Origin: Crambe crambe
Lineage: Eukaryota > Porifera > Demospongiae > Poecilosclerida > Crambeidae
Length of the DNA: 64,000 nucleotides
Direction of reading: 5' to 3'
Assembly: GCA_963924555.1 (NCBI GenBank)
Contig: OZ004588.1
Coordinates: forward strand, 2,418,001-2,482,000
This document shows positions 1 through 11,878 of the stretch, piece after piece. Every line of letters starts with the position of its first letter. Positions within the stretch are counted from its first letter, which is position 1. The notes under the pieces are model-generated. The model did not search any database, had not been told where the DNA came from, and saw only the letters and a program-made list of their open reading frames with translations. A program made the position numbers and the translations under genes.

Positions 1-237
1 TCAGCCCATTGAATGTTCACTAGAAATGAAGAAATGTTCAGAGTATAGCTATGATAAATCTTGAGCCAAGTTCACTTCTGTTAGAGAGTCTTGTAGAGGT
101 AGGAAGAGATTAAGGATGTCTATCATAGCTAGTCGAAGGAGAGGAAGACACTGGAATTAGAAGATTATTATAAAGAGGATATACATGATCTATTATTATT
201 CCTGTTGGTGTCCATTATATTTAATGTGCAAAATTTT

Positions 238-243
238 TTTATT
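238..243 (-). terminator. Poly(A) signal of the death-domain/GTPase gene
   Basis: TTTATT on the plus strand reads AATAAA on the minus strand, about 75 nt past the TAA of the last exon. The rest of 1-316 shows no coding signal. Confidence 0.4.
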
Positions 244-316
244 GAACAGTGCTATAGCTAGTATGAGTACAGAAGTAAAATGTACACACAGAATAAAGAC
301 AGATACAATAATGTGC

Positions 317-636
317 TTATTGCTTGACTTCTGCTATCGATTTTGCTAGTTCACTCAATCCAATGTCTTCAAGTACAGCAATTAGAGTCTTCCATGAAAC
401 AGGCTTTTTCCCATCCCCACTCAGCCATTTTCTGAAGATTTCGCAATTGATATCTTGTGCATTATATCTCAACTCTTTTTGCAAGGCACTAATACGAGCA
501 CCAGTGGCATCTTCAAGCAAGAAAGTTCCTAGTTTGAAATATTTAGTTCCAATTTCTTCAGCCAAATCAACTTTGGAATCTTTTAGAGGGAAGCAAATGA
601 TTTCCATCATAGTAGGAGTTGAAGAGGCAGGAGCTC
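317..636 (-). CDS. C-terminal death-domain exon
   Basis: The exon begins after acceptor TTTCATTTGCAG and ends at TAA (319-317), about 106 codons. It is separated from the GTPase exon by a 128-bp phase-1 intron (764-637). It encodes a short linker (APASSTPTMMEI) and then a death domain: VDLAEEIGTKYFKLGTFLL, ARISALQKEL, FRKWLSGDGKKPVSWKTLI and VLEDIGLSELAKSI. The PVSWKTLIxVLxxIG pattern is the classic helix 5-6 signature. A C-terminal death domain after a Roc/COR-like module is a familiar layout in invertebrate signalling proteins. An AATAAA on the minus strand (243-238) lies about 75 nt beyond the stop. Confidence 0.8.
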
Positions 637-764
637 CTGCAAATGAAAATTCCATGATAAAGATAAGACTAAAATTATCAAAAGTCAAAGCAGTGAAGGA
701 AGACACTAGCTAAATTAATAATAATAAAACTAGACAATAAGTCAAGGATGTAAATTTGACCAAC

Positions 765-2911
765 CTTTCATAGGAGAATGATCTGGTTGATCACACCACA
801 GCAGGTGTCTAGGAGTGAGATCTCCAAATACTTTGTTATCTCGACTGCATATCCAGAGACCATCCCCGAAAGTGGCAACATGGGGATCTTTAGCCCCACA
901 AGGACAAAGAAGTGCTTTCGAAGGGATCGAGTTGTTGTACCCAAGAACTATCATGGCTTTCTTTAGACCTGCAAACACAGCCTGAGAGACAAAAGAGCAG
1001 AGCTTGCTACAAACTTTCTCGGCAGTGTCATCCACATGGATCTCAACATGAAAGAATGTGTCAATCAGAGTGACTGAGCCAGGAAAGCCAGGTACCATGA
1101 ATTGGGTGCAGTTTCTATTCAGGCAAGCTGGAGTGTTGGAAGGAGGAAGCAACACTATTTTCCAAGGACGGGGAAACTGGTTGTCATTAGAGATAAGAAA
1201 GCAGGTAAGACTGCAGTATGTACCGAGACGAGGACCTCCAAGTGGGAAGTCCAGAGCAAGAGGAGCTACAAGTGAATCATTAGAGACACGATATTTATGA
1301 ACCTTCTCAGTTTCAAGAACAGGAAGGAGGGCAGGCATGATGTACTCTGAAGCACTAAAGTCAGCTATGATGAGCAACTTTCTAAAGAGCTTGACCAGAT
1401 CAACAGGAGTAAAGATATCAGGCACATAATGCTTATTAAACTCTTTCTCTTGCAGAAGCTCTAAGCTAACAATGCCATGATCTTTAAACTTCTTCCAGCC
1501 TCCAGAGAGTGCACGAAGTGCTTTTCCACCAACCTTTTCTCTCAAGCAATAGGTGATCTCCACTAACTCGGTTACCTTATCCAAAAGGACTTGAGGGTTA
1601 GTGAATACAACACCATCCAGAACCTCGGGGAAATAAAGACTGACGAAATTTCATCTAGGAACTGGAGAGCTGCATCCAGTGTATGCTCATCAAAGAAAAG
1701 CTTATTTGCTGCTCTAAGGCATTCTTCTTTGCTCAATACCCCTCTGTCTAAAGAAAGGCTGACTTCTTCAAGGATAATTTCCAAAGAGAAATACTGAAGG
1801 GGCACATTAATGGGATCAGGCATACACTTTGTTAGGACTACACTTTGGATATCTCTAGCTGTACTCTTATCAAGCTCTTCAGGATTTTTGGCATTGACTG
1901 GAAAGATCACCTCATTTTCTGCCAGGTTGTAATAGACGACTTCCTCTTGGAACATCGGCAGTAACAGCTCTTCTAACTTCTTGTTCTTCTCCTCTCTTGT
2001 CTCGGTCGTGCACAGGTGTTCTTCGTCCCTGTGGGTCCCTATGATCATGATTTTAGAGCACTCACCTTTAGTATCGGGAGATGATCTGTGGGTGTGCAAA
2101 GTGCGAAGGCAGTGCTTCAATAGCTGCTCGTTGGACTGAGCTGATTGGTAAGGTGTCCCCACACGTTTCCCATCCTCCCCAAAATACTCTACCATGGGCT
2201 TGGTGGCGAGTTCTTCTGACAACTTGAAGACGAATATGTAGAGGGACATGCGACGAAGAAATACAGGTAACACCTCATGAAATTGCGGTTGTCCACCAGA
2301 ATCGATTAGTTTAACTTTCCGGAAGACAGGTAAAGCTTCAAGATCATCTGATTTGGAAATTTCATCCAATAATTTTGTTAGTTCATCATGTGTGCCAAGG
2401 GATGGCAGTGAAATCTTTTCCTTCGAATGAGAACCTTTCTTTGGTTTGCTAGCAGATGTTGGACTGGAAGGAGTTGCCAGGTGTACTCGTGGATGTACGT
2501 CACGTGTCGACTTATCCTCTTTACTACGAGCTTCTTTATGCTCAGGAGTCGTTAATATTTCATCAGAATCAGAACTCTCACCAGAATTAGCTGATGACTC
2601 ACAATCTTCACCTGAATTTGTGTCGTTGACATGAAGCTGAGCATATATGGCCCTTGCTAGAATTTCTTTCCGTTCTTTTGGATGAAGCTTTTTCCACTCC
2701 TTTGATGTTACTCCCATTTGAATCATTGTAATTGGACGAGCAGCTAAAGGAGTGCTTATTCTGGCTTGTCTTGGAGGGTTACCAACAAAAAGGTCCATAG
2801 AACTTGATTTTCCGGTTCCTGGAGCCCCATAAAGGAGGGCTTTGTTGATCTGGGACTTTACGTGTCCCTGCTTCATTGCTTCGTTATACAGTCGACGTGA
2901 CTCAGCGGAAC
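765..2911 (-). CDS. Roc/COR-like P-loop GTPase exon, frameshifted
   Basis: The exon starts after acceptor CCCGTAG (2914-2912), reading SAESRRLYNEAMKQGHV, and ends at donor GAAAG|GTTGG. GTPase motifs are visible: G1 GAPGTGKS, G3 LIDSGGQPQFHEVLP, and IIGTHRDE in the G4 position (THRD rather than NKxD). A Ser/Glu-rich insert of about 100 residues lies between G1 and G3. The second half (FTNPQVLLDKVTELVEI onward, ending CPCGAKDPHVATF and PRHLLWC) resembles the COR-like tail of invertebrate Roc/COR death-domain proteins, a recollection rather than a search result. The frame breaks near 1637: translation reads to 1572 in one frame while the homologous continuation lies in another. The exon length, 2,147 nt, is one short of a multiple of three, so a single missing base explains it. 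Mutation, assembly error or pseudogene cannot be distinguished from sequence alone. Confidence 0.75.
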
Positions 2912-2914
2912 CTA

Positions 2915-4245
2915 CGGGTAGTCAATGAAACAAAAAATAGACGAATGTCATTGTGCATGTATAAATTATATTACTAATATTTAATACACCCACTCAAATT
3001 TAATTTTTTTCTACTTGGTATGTGTTACACACACAACAGACATAGAACATCATTGCATACTATCCTGCAATTTTTTCTTGGACATTACATATTAGTTTTT
3101 TTGCATGCACATGTAAGGACATTCTACTATATTCCAGATATGATAGTGGAATGATAAACAAAACAATTTCTTCTTTCTTTATGCTCACTAGCTGCCAAGT
3201 GAGTGCTGATCATGTTAGTGGTAGCCAGCTCCAAATTACGTAAGGTCAAGAATCAATCAGCAATCAAGAATTTGCTAGCAATTGACAGGATAGCTAGCTA
3301 CCTAGTACCACTTTAGTCAGCCAATGGTGGAGAACCTGATAATGCCAATAGTGCAACTAATAACATACAAATATTTATACTTATCACATTCCTGAAAAAT
3401 AGTAGCAGTAAAAAAATATACCGTATTCATATAAATTTTCGATGGGATTTTATTTTTGTTTTTTTCGTAGTCGATCAGAATCCTTGAAAATAATTAGTAC
3501 TATGACATCATAATGATAACGATGTGCATGCGTGCGTGATGCGGGATCATGGCCATTACCTGTCTCTCTTCTACAATGAAGTGTCTCGCTTTCCGTAGCA
3601 GTCCAGATTTTAGTCTGGCATCGCCAGCCCAGCTTTTCTTCTTTTTGGGGGACTATCTAGGTTTCTCTGTAGTAGCCACAAATCACGAGAAGGTAGCCAT
3701 CATGCATGTCACTCAGCCCCAGCAGCAGGCAATGATATAGCTATTATGCGCATGCATTATTTTCCATGTGTAAATTAGATCTGCAGAAATTCTTTATTAT
3801 AGGAACAGCTCCGGAAATCATGAAATTTTAAACCTCTGAAAATTTATACGATTATGGTATTTACACTGATTCCATAAAGAGCTAATTGGTTCCAAGATGC
3901 AATTTGAGACCTTGTTAATTCAATATCATATAGCTAGTGCTTCATCATATAAACCTTATGAAAACTAAATGCTCAAATTCATCAATCTAAGGAACAGGTG
4001 ATTCTTTTCTATGAGGTGATAGAAAGCTCATTATAGATGGTAAGCCTTCAATGTGTCCAGTTGAATATCTATTTCTTCTTTGTTTTCTATTTATTGTACG
4101 TAAGTCCTGGAGCTGACATGACTGAAGTTTCATCAATGATCTGAACTAGAAGTAGTTCTTGGCTTTTGTTGGGTTTGGATGATGGCCTTGCCTTGATATC
4201 AACTCCACGAACATAACTCTTTGAATCTTCCCCTAACCTTTCAGT
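2915..4245. other. Intron or intergenic stretch with a possible non-coding 5' exon
   Basis: No clear gene is visible. A GC-richer patch at about 3555-3720, read on the minus strand, ends in a donor-like GAGACAG|GTAATGG near 3558. Spliced to 2911 it would keep the frame, but a TAG lies about 35 codons upstream and there is no ATG. It could therefore be an alternative 5' untranslated exon of the GTPase gene. The remainder is AT-rich sequence without recognised features. Confidence 0.25.
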
Positions 4246-4249
4246 TGCT

Positions 4250-4346
4250 TCCTGTAATCACATTACAAATGGCTTGTAAATTTGCATGCATATGCTTGTA
4301 ATGTGCTTGTGAATATTGAGGTATGTGGTTATGTAATGCTGTTAAC
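4250..4346. repeat. About 100-bp dispersed direct repeat (copies at 4250, 4943, 7500, 8428, 10255)
   Basis: The block contains CTTGTAATGTGCTTGT followed by ATTGAGGTATGTGGTTATGT. It recurs at about 4943-5050, 7500-7606, 8428-8507 and 10255-10350, with a worn piece at about 5960-6020. All copies are in the same orientation and all lie within the intron between the GTPase exon and death-domain exon 3. The family was probably spread by local duplication; no coding content. Confidence 0.75.
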
Positions 4347-4385
4347 TAGCTCAAGATAAGTCATTTGAGACAAAAAAGCAAGTGA

Positions 4386-4500
4386 GACTGCAGTAAGTAC
4401 CAAGACGAGGACCTCCAAATGAGAAGTAAGAACAAGAGGAGCTACAAGCAAATCATTGGAGACACGATACTCATGAAATTTCTTAATTTGTTCAAATAAT
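4386..4500 (-). pseudogene. Broken duplicate of the COR-region segment (copy A)
   Basis: The sequence matches 1211-1310 of the GTPase exon: both contain GTACYRAGACGAGGACCTCC and the same following bases. Read on the minus strand it gives EYRVSNDLLVAPLVL, corresponding to KYRVSNDSLVAPLAL in the parent, and then shifts frame before the GGPRLGTYCSLTC counterpart. Only about 110 bp of homology is retained. It is a non-functional exon fragment carried by a local duplication. Confidence 0.7.
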
Positions 4501-4717
4501 TCAAGTTTGAAATCATTCAAGGATCAATAGGCAAAAGTTTTATAGATTTATATATGCACATGATGATAGTACCACTAGCACAAAGTTGGTTCTTATGTTG
4601 TTGCTGGACGGAAAGTTGATGATTTTGGAGTGATTCATACAGGCTAGCTTGCAGTAGTTGATTGAAGTATATAGATAGAAATACTATGACCACAATTTTA
4701 GCTCAGTTGGATTAAAC

Positions 4718-4814
4718 CTACACATGCATGTTACCATAGAGATAAGTGTTTAAACTTTGGGTGAGACATGCTGGGTGGATACCCATGATGTTTGAATCAC
4801 GAGAAACTGGACAT
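4718..4814. repeat. Inverted repeat arm, partner at 7157-7253
   Basis: The 97-bp arm contains GTTTAAACTTTGGGTGAGAC and its reverse complement is found at 7157-7253 with few differences. The 2.5-kb interval between the arms contains the COR fragments and part of the direct duplication. It could be the termini of a composite element or an inversion footprint. Confidence 0.7.
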
Positions 4815-4859
4815 AATCCTGCCTTAATAAACAGTGAAAATTTCAGACTATAATAATGC

Positions 4860-5660
4860 TACTAACCACTATTTAGGGCTCATTGTAACTCAACTGAGTA
4901 TATAATTCCAAAGAACTACTTCTTGCATCTTCTTCATATGATTTCCTGTAATCTCATCGCAAATAGCTTGTAAATTTGCAAAATTGCCATGCATATGGCT
5001 TGTAATGTGTTTGTAGATATTGAGGTATGTGGTTATGTAATGCTGTTAACATGTCCATGAGTAAATCTTCCTTTCTAAATAGGCATGTTTGGATGATTTC
5101 AGTAGCACATGGAAGTTCTTTATTCAGTCATCCTAAGAGAGTGAAGATGTAAGTTACTGCATCCAGATTCCTGAGGCTTATACCTTAGACGTATACGTTA
5201 CTGAGGCCACTTTACTTAATATCAAGGTACATACTTGGCAACATTAAATTTGTGAGTGTTAAATTTAGTGGTTTAGTGGGAGTAATGGAAAGAAGATATG
5301 AACTATAAAAATACCGTTAGACATACTGAGTGATTGGCAACTCGGGCGAGTGAAGTGTGAGCTCATACAAAGTAAGTAACGTATACCCAGTTAAAAATGG
5401 GTATGGGTCAATCAATCCATTGATTCAAGGTCAGTATCACACTCTATCTCTTGAAGGTAGAGCAGGCCACTCAACTTGTTGGGTTAAAATTGAACTCAGG
5501 TGGACATGACTTAAGCAAAACATGAATGTTATGTGCTATTGTGTGCTAGCACATGCAGAATTGTTGTATAAACAAGCCTGAAAGTTAACTATTTAGCCGT
5601 TTGTGAAGGTAACTATGCCTAAAGGCAGTAGTCACTCTATCCAACCAATCAGGTGTAGTT
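4860..5660. repeat. Direct duplication with 7395-8160
   Basis: Several landmarks occur in the same order in both blocks: TTTAGGGCTCATTGTAA, then the ~100-bp dispersed repeat, then GAGGTATGTGGTTATGT, then TTAAATTTAGTGGTTTAGTG, then CCTAAAGGYAGTAGTCAC. Indels of tens of bases separate them. The blocks carry no gene. Confidence 0.7.
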
Positions 5661-5722
5661 ATTTGGAAGTTATGACTGTGAATAGCCTTGTCCTCAGCCT
5701 GAATACTCAATCGTTGATATTA

Positions 5723-5792
5723 ATGAGGTCTTTACCATATGCAGGGTAACTTACCATGACAGTAGCAATAAATTTGAAGGCTCTCAATATAC
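5723..5792. repeat. Inverted repeat arm, partner at 10433-10502
   Basis: About 70 bp including CAGGGTAACTTACCATGACA is repeated almost perfectly in reverse complement at 10433-10502. The 4.6-kb spacing and near identity suggest a recent shared mobile sequence. Confidence 0.75.
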
Positions 5793-6049
5793 TATACGAT
5801 AATTGCCAAACTGCGAAATAAAATTCTCCACCAACATTTACAGCCATATGGTATTACCATATAGCGCTCTATTTTTGAGGCATTAATATTTCGAGGATAG
5901 TTATTTCTAAATATTTCGCGGAATTATTTTCAAGGATCCCGCCTACAATAATTATAGCATGCACTCAGAATTGTAAAGTGCCATGTATATTTGTAATGTG
6001 CTTGGAATGATGCTGTGAACTACCTCATGTTTGTCATTGGAACAAGAAA

Positions 6050-6310
6050 TTGCAGCAAGTACCAAGACGAGGACCTCTTGTCAAGAGCAAGAGAAGCTAC
6101 CAGCAAATCATTGGAGACACGATACTCATGAACTTTCTCAGTTTGTTCTGAATGATTACAAATAGTTTGAGTTTGAAATCATTCAAGTGAGAAGTACAGA
6201 GCAAGGGTAAATCATTGTAGACATGAACTTTCTCCATTTCTGCTTTAAATGACTGTATTTCAAGTTTGAAATTATTCAAGAATCGACGAAGATCAGCAGG
6301 GAAAGTTTCA
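6050..6310 (-). pseudogene. Broken duplicates of the COR-region segment (copies B and C)
   Basis: The positions 6055-6150 again carry the AAGTACCAAGACGAGGACCT motif and the ATCATTGGAGACACGATACT stretch. A second, more worn piece follows at about 6188-6245. Both are fragments of the same exon segment as copy A, with internal deletions. The flanks, including a TTTGAAATCATTCAAG motif, are also shared with copy A near 4.5 kb, so the fragment was duplicated together with its surroundings. Confidence 0.6.
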
Positions 6311-8505
6311 TGGTTATGCACATGATAGTACCACTAATGGTTGCTAGGTAGAAAGTGGATCACTTTAGAGTGATTCATACTGGGTAACTTGCAGTAGTCA
6401 GTTGTATAAATAGAAATACTATGACCAAAATCTCAGCTGCACTCTTCACAGGAACATGGCTGTGTAATGCATTATTGTATTTTGCGTGGGTGGATCAAAG
6501 GAGCAGTACTGTACTATATCCGTCATACAGCACCGTTTTTGAATAGGCTGTGCTGTATGAAACTCATATAGTTCACCCCATACAGCACAATGCTGCATGC
6601 ATGCAATGTGCAATGAATTGCACGAAGCACAACTGATCCAGCTATGCACCAATTGGAACACACTAGAACAGTTACAAAACAAGCACGAAAACTCTTACTT
6701 TCATAGTATCCACAGTTTTACAGGATGTGTGGTTTCCAAACAATGTGATTATTGAATATCATTAAAATTGTAAAAATTGACTAAAATTGATGAGGAGAAA
6801 GTTACACCTCCTATAATGTACCTATATTCTTGGATTCTCAGGAAATTAGTCCAACTGTACCATGAACATTAACTTGATTGACAATATACCATTTACAGTA
6901 TTAATTATTAATTTTTTATTTTTATTTTTTGGTGGGGGGGGGGGGAGCTTAACATTCCCTATCAACATTATCAATTATAGTCATCAAGATTGATTTGTCC
7001 TCATAGATATAGTGTGGTACAGCTCCTTTGTAAATCCACCCATGCAAACTACAATAGAGCACTGAAGGGAGTGCTATAACTATTATGTAAAGGCCAAGCT
7101 CAGTCAGCACTTAGGTAAACAAGGAGAAAACTAGCACCCTCACACATTTCTGTAAGATGTCCAGTTTCTCATTATGCAGATATCATGGGTATTCACCCAG
7201 CATGTCTCACCCAAAGTTTAAACATTTATCTCTAAGGTAACATACATGTGTAGTGTTATCCTAGCCTGTGCATATGAATTCTAACATTTGGTAAGTTTAT
7301 ATTGTGCTGAAGTATACTGACTAGAACTTTGTGTTGGATTTGAAGAGAATCAGTACACAAAACATAATTATGGTTCACATTCCAATTTTTGTTAAACAGT
7401 AATAATGCTATTTAGGGCTCATTGTAATTCAACTGAGTATATAGTCCAAAACCATTGAAGAACTCATAATTATTACTTTTTTTAGCTGCTTCATATGATT
7501 TCCTGTAACCTCATTGCAAATAGCTTGTAAATTTGCAAAATTGTCATGTAATGCTTGTAATGTGCTTGTAGATATTGAGGTATGTGGTTATGTAATATTG
7601 TTAACATGCAATGAGTAAATCTTCCTAATAGGTACACTGTAAAAATGAAAGTGTGCTGTGGACACCATTGGTGTCCGTATTGGGACATTTTGTCCCAATA
7701 TGGACACAATTCACACACCAAAATGTCCTTGGACGATTTCAGCAGCACATGCATGGTGTCCGGAGCAAGTTTTGAGCTCTTTATTCAGTCATCCTAAGAA
7801 AGTGAAGGTGTAAGTTACTGTATCCTTATTCCTGAGGTCACTTTGCTTAATATCAAGTTACATACTTGGCAAGTATTACCTAATAATGACAACATTAAAT
7901 TTGTGAGTATTAAATTTAGTGGTTTAGTGGGAGAAGAGAGTGAAACAAGCTCATACATAACTTACACCCTGTTAAAAATCAGTATGTGGTCGATCAAGCA
8001 AACCGAAATGAGGTCAGTGTTGCTTGAAGGCAGAGGTTATTCACTTGAGAAGAAAACTTGCTGGAAGTCTGGTGGGTATGATTAATGCAAATCATATTTA
8101 TGTGATATGTGAAGGTAACTTCGCCTAAAGGTAGTAGTCACACTATCCAGCCGATCAGGTGGAACATATAAAAAGTTATTCGGTTTTCGTGGAAAAAGTG
8201 CCCTTCTCGGCTTCCATATTAAGTGACTCTGTTCAAACTACTTTGATTCTTATAGCAAATTCTGCTGTAGCCAATAAAGTGCTAATAAATTATAATTATT
8301 GTGCTGAAGTTCCATTATCGTATAGTGTGAAATTTTGTGGGGCATGGAATTCATGAAAATTAGTGCATAAAACTTTTTTTACTCACAAAAATTTGGGCCT
8401 GGTTCACAAACTGACATCTTGGGGTCCTTGTAAAATAGCTTGTAAATTTACCAAAGTGTCTTGTAATGTGCTTGTAGTTGAGGTATGTGGATATGTAATG
8501 CTGTT

Positions 8506-8614
8506 AAGAGAGTGAACTTCAGTCAAGTAACCAACAATATTACCAAACTACGAGCTAACTATTCCTACTTCACTCCCTTTATATTTTATCTTATCCTATG
8601 AAGTTCACTCTCTT
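8506..8614. mobile_element. Small hairpin, MITE-like
   Basis: AAGAGAGTGAACTTCA at 8506-8521 is mirrored by TGAAGTTCACTCTCTT at 8599-8614, giving a ~109-bp unit with 16-bp perfect terminal inverted repeats. No target duplication is obvious. Confidence 0.45.
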
Positions 8615-8712
8615 GTTGCTGAACTTTTTGAACCACACACGGCCATCCCTACTTTCCTTTTTTAATATTTTTCCTTTACTTGTAAATGAATCTAGCTCAG
8701 TTATAGCATCCT

Positions 8713-10238
8713 AAAAGCACTCCTCATCCAACCTTGAAGCTGAAGTAGTCAAACCACTATAACCTCAATGTCTGTTAACTGGCTGCAGCAATTAGGCACT
8801 GAAGACTGTGGAATCAGCTGACAAAGTTTGGAAACCAGCTTCATGTCCAAGCTGTACTTGTCTTATTTCAGCTGATGTGGATATAAAACCATGAATTAGG
8901 TATGCAGAGAAACACAATCTTTAAATTTATATGACTGTCAATGGAGTAGTACAGCTAGAACATTGTTCTCTTGTTGAAGGAATATAAAACTATGAATTAG
9001 GTATGTAGAGAAAGAATTCTATCAATCTTTAAATTTATATGACTATTGATGGAGTAGTACAGCTATGCTAGAACATTGTTCTCTTGTTGAAGGCTCATTC
9101 TTGAATGTAAGTAGCTACCATAAGTTGGGAAATTTTCAGTTAAGTAATAATTCATGCTTCCAATTTTCATGTTTATTTTCTTTGTTACAGCTTAAGCTTT
9201 TACTCCATTTTGTACAAGGCATGTGATTAATTTTAATGACCATGAAAATAAATCAAAATCGAAAATTTATCTTGTCTTCCGGCACTCCTTTTAATTATGA
9301 TTGTGGAGGGCCTGGTACTCGAAAATATCGCCAAACCATAGGAACCCATAGTGTGGGTGAGTCCAAGGAAACGCATTCATAATGCATACATCACCATGAC
9401 GAATTGGTGCTACAACCATGCACGAGCACATGGCTAACGAGGCCTAACAAAGAGAAGCTGCCACTGAATACGGGTGTTGCTATGCTTTGCTAGCCTAGCA
9501 GCAGATAGTATCGGAGCTGCCTATCATTAGATAGTAAAGCTATCAAGATTTTAGGCTTAGCTGGATTATAAATAGATTGGCCTCAGAATTCTTCATGAGT
9601 TTTAGCAAATCCTTGATTTATGGCCATAGCAAATTGGTTATTAATTTTTGTTGTAGCAAATCAGCAAAAGTTCTTTTGGTGCCTTTAGGTCAATCCTTTA
9701 GCCACTTCAGTGCATAGCCCAAATAAGTGGGCATGTCATTATGCTCTCGTATACTGCCCACGCCCAATTAGATGGTTCAACCCCCCAGTGACTTCGCGTA
9801 CCAGGCCATCCACAATCATAACAAAAGGAGGGCCTGGGGGACGAGGCTAAACAAGACTCCATCTTTTCATGAGGACTATTACTACAAATGGTTCCTTTAT
9901 TCTTCTTTCCTAAAAACAGAGTGGGCAGAGGATTCATATGGATGGCAGAAGAGTATTGTATTTTTATACGCAACTTCTTGCCAGTACTTTAGCCATAGCA
10001 GATGTCTAATATATGACATTCATACAACCTACCCCATGAATCAAAACAAATATTTATAACAACAACAATCACAATAATAATAATAACTAACAACAATCGA
10101 TTATGAGAGAACCGATTTAAACTTTCTTTAATAACAGTGGCATAAAGGAAGATGCTTTTACTTCTTTGAGGACAGGAGAGAAGACTCACATGCAAATCAA
10201 CAATTCCAGTAATCATCACAGAGAACCAGACTCACCTT
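8713..10238. repeat. Tandem duplication, copy 1 (copy 2 is 10642-11303), with a 0.7-kb insertion
   Basis: The block starts with AAGCACTCCTCATCCAACC and ends at GAACCAGACTCACCTT. It aligns in order to 10642-11303, including ATCGATTATGAGAGAAC and the splice-donor region of death-domain exon 3. Copy 1 is interrupted at about 9115-9840 by a segment carrying inverted arms of about 38 bp at 9285-9323 and 9793-9830. The donor is copied but the exon is not, so copy 1 is a dead flank. Confidence 0.75.
9285..9830. mobile_element. Inverted-repeat-bounded insertion inside tandem copy 1
   Basis: The arm CTCCTTTTAATTATGATTGT... at 9285-9323 is reverse-complemented at 9793-9830 with about five differences. 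The segment is missing from the paralogous copy at 10.9 kb. It has no coding capacity and is likely a non-autonomous DNA element; its exact ends are not resolved. Confidence 0.45.
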
Positions 10239-11300
10239 GACTGACATCTTGTATCTTCTTGTAATCTCATTTCAAATAGCTTGTAAAAGTGTCATGCATG
10301 CTTGTAATGTGTTTGTAGATATTGAGGTATGTGGTTATGTAATGCTGTTAATGAGTTAATCTGCATAGTCTGATAAGAAGGTATTCAGAGGCCCAATAGC
10401 TGTTTTCTGCCAATTTGCAATGCTTTCAGAGCAGTATATTGAGAGCCTTCAAATTTATTGCTACTGTCATGGTAAGTTACCCTGCATATGGAAAGACCTC
10501 ATGTAGATTTGTTAATCCACAAACATACAACAAATATGGCCCTCGGAAAATGACCGATCGTCTCACAATATATATAGCACTTAGTATGTAAAGATGTTTA
10601 ATATAGTTCAGTTAGAGCCCATGATGATCCTCTGCTATGTACAAGCACTGCTCATCCAACCTTGAAGCTGAAGTAGTCAAACCACTATAACCTCAATGTC
10701 TGCTAACTGGCTGAAGCAATTAGGCACAGGCTGACAAATTTCGGCAACCTACTTCATGTCCAAGCTGTACTTGTCTTATTTTATTACAGCTCTGCCTATA
10801 AGACCATGAGATAGGTACGCAGAGAAAGAATTTTATCAACTGTCAGTGGAGTAGTACAGCTATGCTAGAACACTGTTTTCTTGTTGAAGGCTCATTCTTG
10901 AATGTAAGTAGCTATATCAGCAAGACTGCATCTCTTCATAAGAACTACCATTTTCTACTACAAATGGTTCCTTCATTCTCCTTTCCTAAAAACAGAGTGG
11001 CTTAACCAGCAGAAAATAATATTTCTGCAAAAAGAGTATTGTATTTTTATATGTAACTTCCTGCCAGTACTCCATAGCAGGTGACTAATACACGATATTC
11101 ATATCATCTACCCAATGAATTAAAACAAACAAAAATAACAACAATCACAACAACAACAATAACAATAACAACAACAATCGATTATGAGAGAACAAATTTA
11201 ATTAATAACAGTGGCATATAGGATGATGTTTTTACATAGTTGGGGACAGGACACATGCAAATCAACCATTCCAGTAATCATCACAGAGAACCAGACTCAC

Positions 11301-11564
11301 CTTTAAGGTAGCGACTCTTCAACACTTCTAGCACTCCATGCTCCCTTTCCATATACAGAGCATTAGCAATGTGACGCCATGAAGGGCATGGGTGGTTGTT
11401 CAGGTACCACTCCCAACAAGCCTTCCTACGTTCAGACCCACTGGACTGTTGTGTGTCTATACTATTACGCACTGAGTAGGGGATGTCTAGATGATAAGAC
11501 ACACCAAACCAATTCCTCACATCCTCCAGCAGCTGAGTGAGATTAGTGAGGGTGAGGGAGGGGT
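11301..11564 (-). CDS. Death-domain exon 3
   Basis: A 264-nt symmetric phase-1 exon has acceptor TTCTCTCCCACAG and donor AAAG|GTGAGT. It encodes about 88 residues beginning DPSLTLTNLTQLLEDV, then GVSYHLDIPYSVRNSI, KACWEWYLNNHPCPSW, RHIANALYMEREH and a final helix VLEVLKSRYLK. The helix pattern and the HPxPSWxxIAxAL motif are those of a death domain. Its phase-1 donor fits the GTPase exon acceptor at 2911. The 3' flank, including the donor, was duplicated to about 10.2 kb, where a donor survives without an exon. Confidence 0.75.
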
Positions 11565-11845
11565 CTGTGGGAGAGAACATAACATGACCTGAGCAACAAA
11601 AACAAGTCCATTCAACAAGTAACAGGAACAAATGGAAATAGTATGAGCATGTATTACTTCAGTCAACTATAGTTTATGCTCTAAAGACAATATGAGGTGT
11701 ATGCATGCACTTAATGTTAACATCAAGAGATTAATGACAGGTACTGTATATAGTGGGAATTGCTTTGACATAAAAAGACTTGTGTTGCACATTTCAATAA
11801 TAATAATAATGAAATAATGCCTTCCATAAACTTTCAGCTGTTACC

Positions 11846-11847
11846 CC

Positions 11848-11878
<31 letters not shown>

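Noticed and set aside
324..713. 129-codon plus-strand frame
   Set aside because: Antisense shadow of the C-terminal death-domain exon, which has clear domain motifs and splice phase.
3549..3740. 63-codon plus-strand frame (MAITCLSSTMKCLAF)
   Set aside because: No homology; the local splice-donor signal is on the minus strand, so a plus-strand gene is not supported.
9707..10059. Overlapping ~90-codon frames on both strands
   Set aside because: They straddle an insertion boundary and a duplicated non-coding block; no conserved frame in the paralogous copy at 10.9-11.2 kb.
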